Shown: positions 6,668 to 7,791 of the stretch, in pieces
How the letters are laid out: each line of letters starts with the position of its first letter
Position numbering within the stretch: position 1 is the first letter of the stretch
DNA from: Bacillota bacterium
GTDB taxonomy: Bacteria > Bacillota > Clostridia > Peptostreptococcales > Anaerovoracaceae
DNA: 7,791 nucleotides
Assembly (NCBI GenBank): GCA_016302545.1
Contig: JAEDNK010000070.1
Location: 1-7,791 of the forward strand
Direction: 5' to 3'
Program-made: the position numbers and the translations under genes
Notes under the pieces: model-generated
What the model saw: only the letters and a program-made list of their open reading frames with translations
Databases searched by the model: none
Told to the model about the DNA's origin: nothing

Positions 6668-7791
6668 CTAGTCGTCCTTTCTGTTTACATAATGAGTGTG
6701 CAGCAGCTTGTGAGCCTTCATGCCCCCTGCCATGCCAAGATACTCCTTGTAGAGCTTCTTGATGGCCGGATTGTTGTGTGACTTCCTGATGAACTTCTCC
6801 ATGTCCCCCTTATAGAGGGCCTTGGCTCTCTTTTCCTTGAAGTCCACCCAGTTTCGCACATCTGAAACCTGAAATGGCTGTCCGCCTCCGTTTATGCAGC
6901 CTCCCGGGCAAGCCATTATTTCGATGAAGTCGAAGTGCTCCCCTGCCTTTACCCTTTCCATAAGCCTTCTGGCATTGCCGAGGCCGTGAGCTACGGCAGC
7001 TCTTATGTTAAGGTCGGCGATTTTCACCTCCGCAACCTTGATTCCGTCCTCCAGTCCTCTAACTTCCATGTAGTCGATGGAATCTGAGCTTACACCGTTT
7101 ATGATATCTGCAACGGTTCTTAAGGCCGCCTCCATAACGCCGCCTGTGGTACCGAAGATAAGACCTGCTCCTGTGGACTGTCCCAGCGGATCGTCAAAGC
7201 TTCCGTCGCCGATGGCGTTGAAATCTATACCTATGGACTTTATCATTCTGGCAAGCTCTCTGGTGGTGATAACATGATCCACGTCGGTTCTTCCGTCTAC
7301 GGAAAGCTCCTCTCTCTGTGACTCGAACTTTTTGGCTGTGCAAGGCATAACGGATACCACCACGATTTTATCGGGATCTATGCCATTCTTTTCCGCATAG
7401 TAGCTCTTAATGATGGCTCCCATCATCTCATGAGGCGACTTGCAGGTGGAAAGATTAGGTATCAGCTCAGGGAAGTTATGTTCGCAGAACTTAACCCAGC
7501 CCGGCGAACAGGAGGTTATCAGCGGCAGCACTCCGCCTCCTCTGATTCTGTCGATAAGCTCTGTGCCCTCTTCCATGATGGTAAGGTCGGCACCTGTGTT
7601 GGTATCGAAAACCTTGTCGAAGCCCAGCATCCTCAGAGCCGTAACCATCTTGCCGGTTACATCCGTTCCGATAGGATTTCCGAATTCCTCTCCCAGAGCT
7701 GCTCTGACAGCCGGAGCCGTCTGAACAACTACATATTTATCCTCGTCGTAAAGAGCATCCCATACGGAGTCAATATCTCTGTGCTCCTGCA
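6668..7791 (-). CDS. [FeFe]-hydrogenase, C-terminal H-cluster domain (5'-truncated by window edge)
   Basis: The last 373 residues of an iron-only hydrogenase, open to the right edge. The family catalyses reversible proton reduction to H2 with electrons from ferredoxin and/or NAD(P)H. All three H-cluster signatures are present: L1 TSCSPGW (7516-7496), L2 MPCTAKKFE with its Cys at 7342-7340, and L3 MACPGGCINGGGQP with Cys codons at 6910-6908 and 6898-6896. The C-terminus has the small-subunit-like tail (RKSHNNP, LLHTHY) of single-chain group-A enzymes such as CpI or HndD. N-terminal iron-sulfur domains, if present, lie outside, so HydA versus HndD/bifurcating type cannot be settled. L1 is unusual: the second Cys of textbook TSCCPGW is Ser. 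The two ABC genes follow after 31 bases. Confidence 0.92.
   Translation of the reverse strand, partial: QEHRDIDSVWDALYDEDKYVVVQTAPAVRAALGEEFGNPIGTDVTGKMVTALRMLGFDKVFDTNTGADLTIMEEGTELIDRIRGGGVLPLITSCSPGWVKFCEHNFPELIPNLSTCKSPHEMMGAIIKSYYAEKNGIDPDKIVVVSVMPCTAKKFESQREELSVDGRTDVDHVITTRELARMIKSIGIDFNAIGDGSFDDPLGQSTGAGLIFGTTGGVMEAALRTVADIINGVSSDSIDYMEVRGLEDGIKVAEVKIADLNIRAAVAHGLGNARRLMERVKAGEHFDFIEIMACPGGCINGGGQPFQVSDVRNWVDFKEKRAKALYKGDMEKFIRKSHNNPAIKKLYKEYLGMAGGMKAHKLLHTHYVNRKDD

Noticed and set aside
6359..6781. A 140-codon plus-strand open frame spanning the ABC/hydrogenase junction
   Set aside because: It is antisense to two well-supported genes and shows no domain or start signal.

Overview
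The window looks like chromosomal DNA from an anaerobic Firmicute of the class Clostridia. The grounds are a group-A type [FeFe]-hydrogenase, a LmrCD/TM287-288-like heterodimeric ABC exporter, a clostridial-style secreted CAP/fibronectin-III protein, purine-rich Shine-Dalgarno sites and moderate base composition. The genus cannot be read from the sequence. Almost all of the window is coding. No gene-free stretch exceeds 300 bases, and I see no RNA genes, insertion sequences or CRISPR arrays.

Layout, left to right. Bases 1-101 hold a regulatory region on the minus strand: an exact-consensus promoter (TTGACA, 17 bp, TATAAT), then two AACTCnnGAGTT dyads, a Shine-Dalgarno site and an ATG at the window edge. 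It drives a gene that lies beyond the left edge. Next, on the minus strand, is a YeiH/UPF0324 family membrane transporter (102-1154, GTG start). A 114-base divergent intergenic region separates it from a plus-strand gene (1269-2882) for a secreted protein with a CAP domain and two C-terminal fibronectin type III repeats. That gene ends in a hairpin with T-tracts on both sides, which can serve as a bidirectional terminator. It is shared with a convergent minus-strand cluster.

That cluster, read right to left, is the C-terminal H-cluster part of an [FeFe]-hydrogenase (stop at 6668, start outside the window), then two ABC exporter half-transporters (4846-6636 and 2910-4844). The gaps are 31 bases and 1 base, with no terminator visible between genes, so they could form one transcription unit. 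The ABC proteins are complementary. The first has degenerate catalytic residues (Asp for the Walker B Glu, Gln for the switch His) with a normal signature motif. The second has intact catalytic residues with an altered LSQGQ signature. This is the hallmark of a heterodimeric exporter with one degenerate and one active ATP site.

I did not find a clearly new multi-gene system. The most unusual element is the compact promoter/operator module at the left edge. The Ser in the hydrogenase L1 motif and the terminator built into the last codons of the CAP gene also merit checking.
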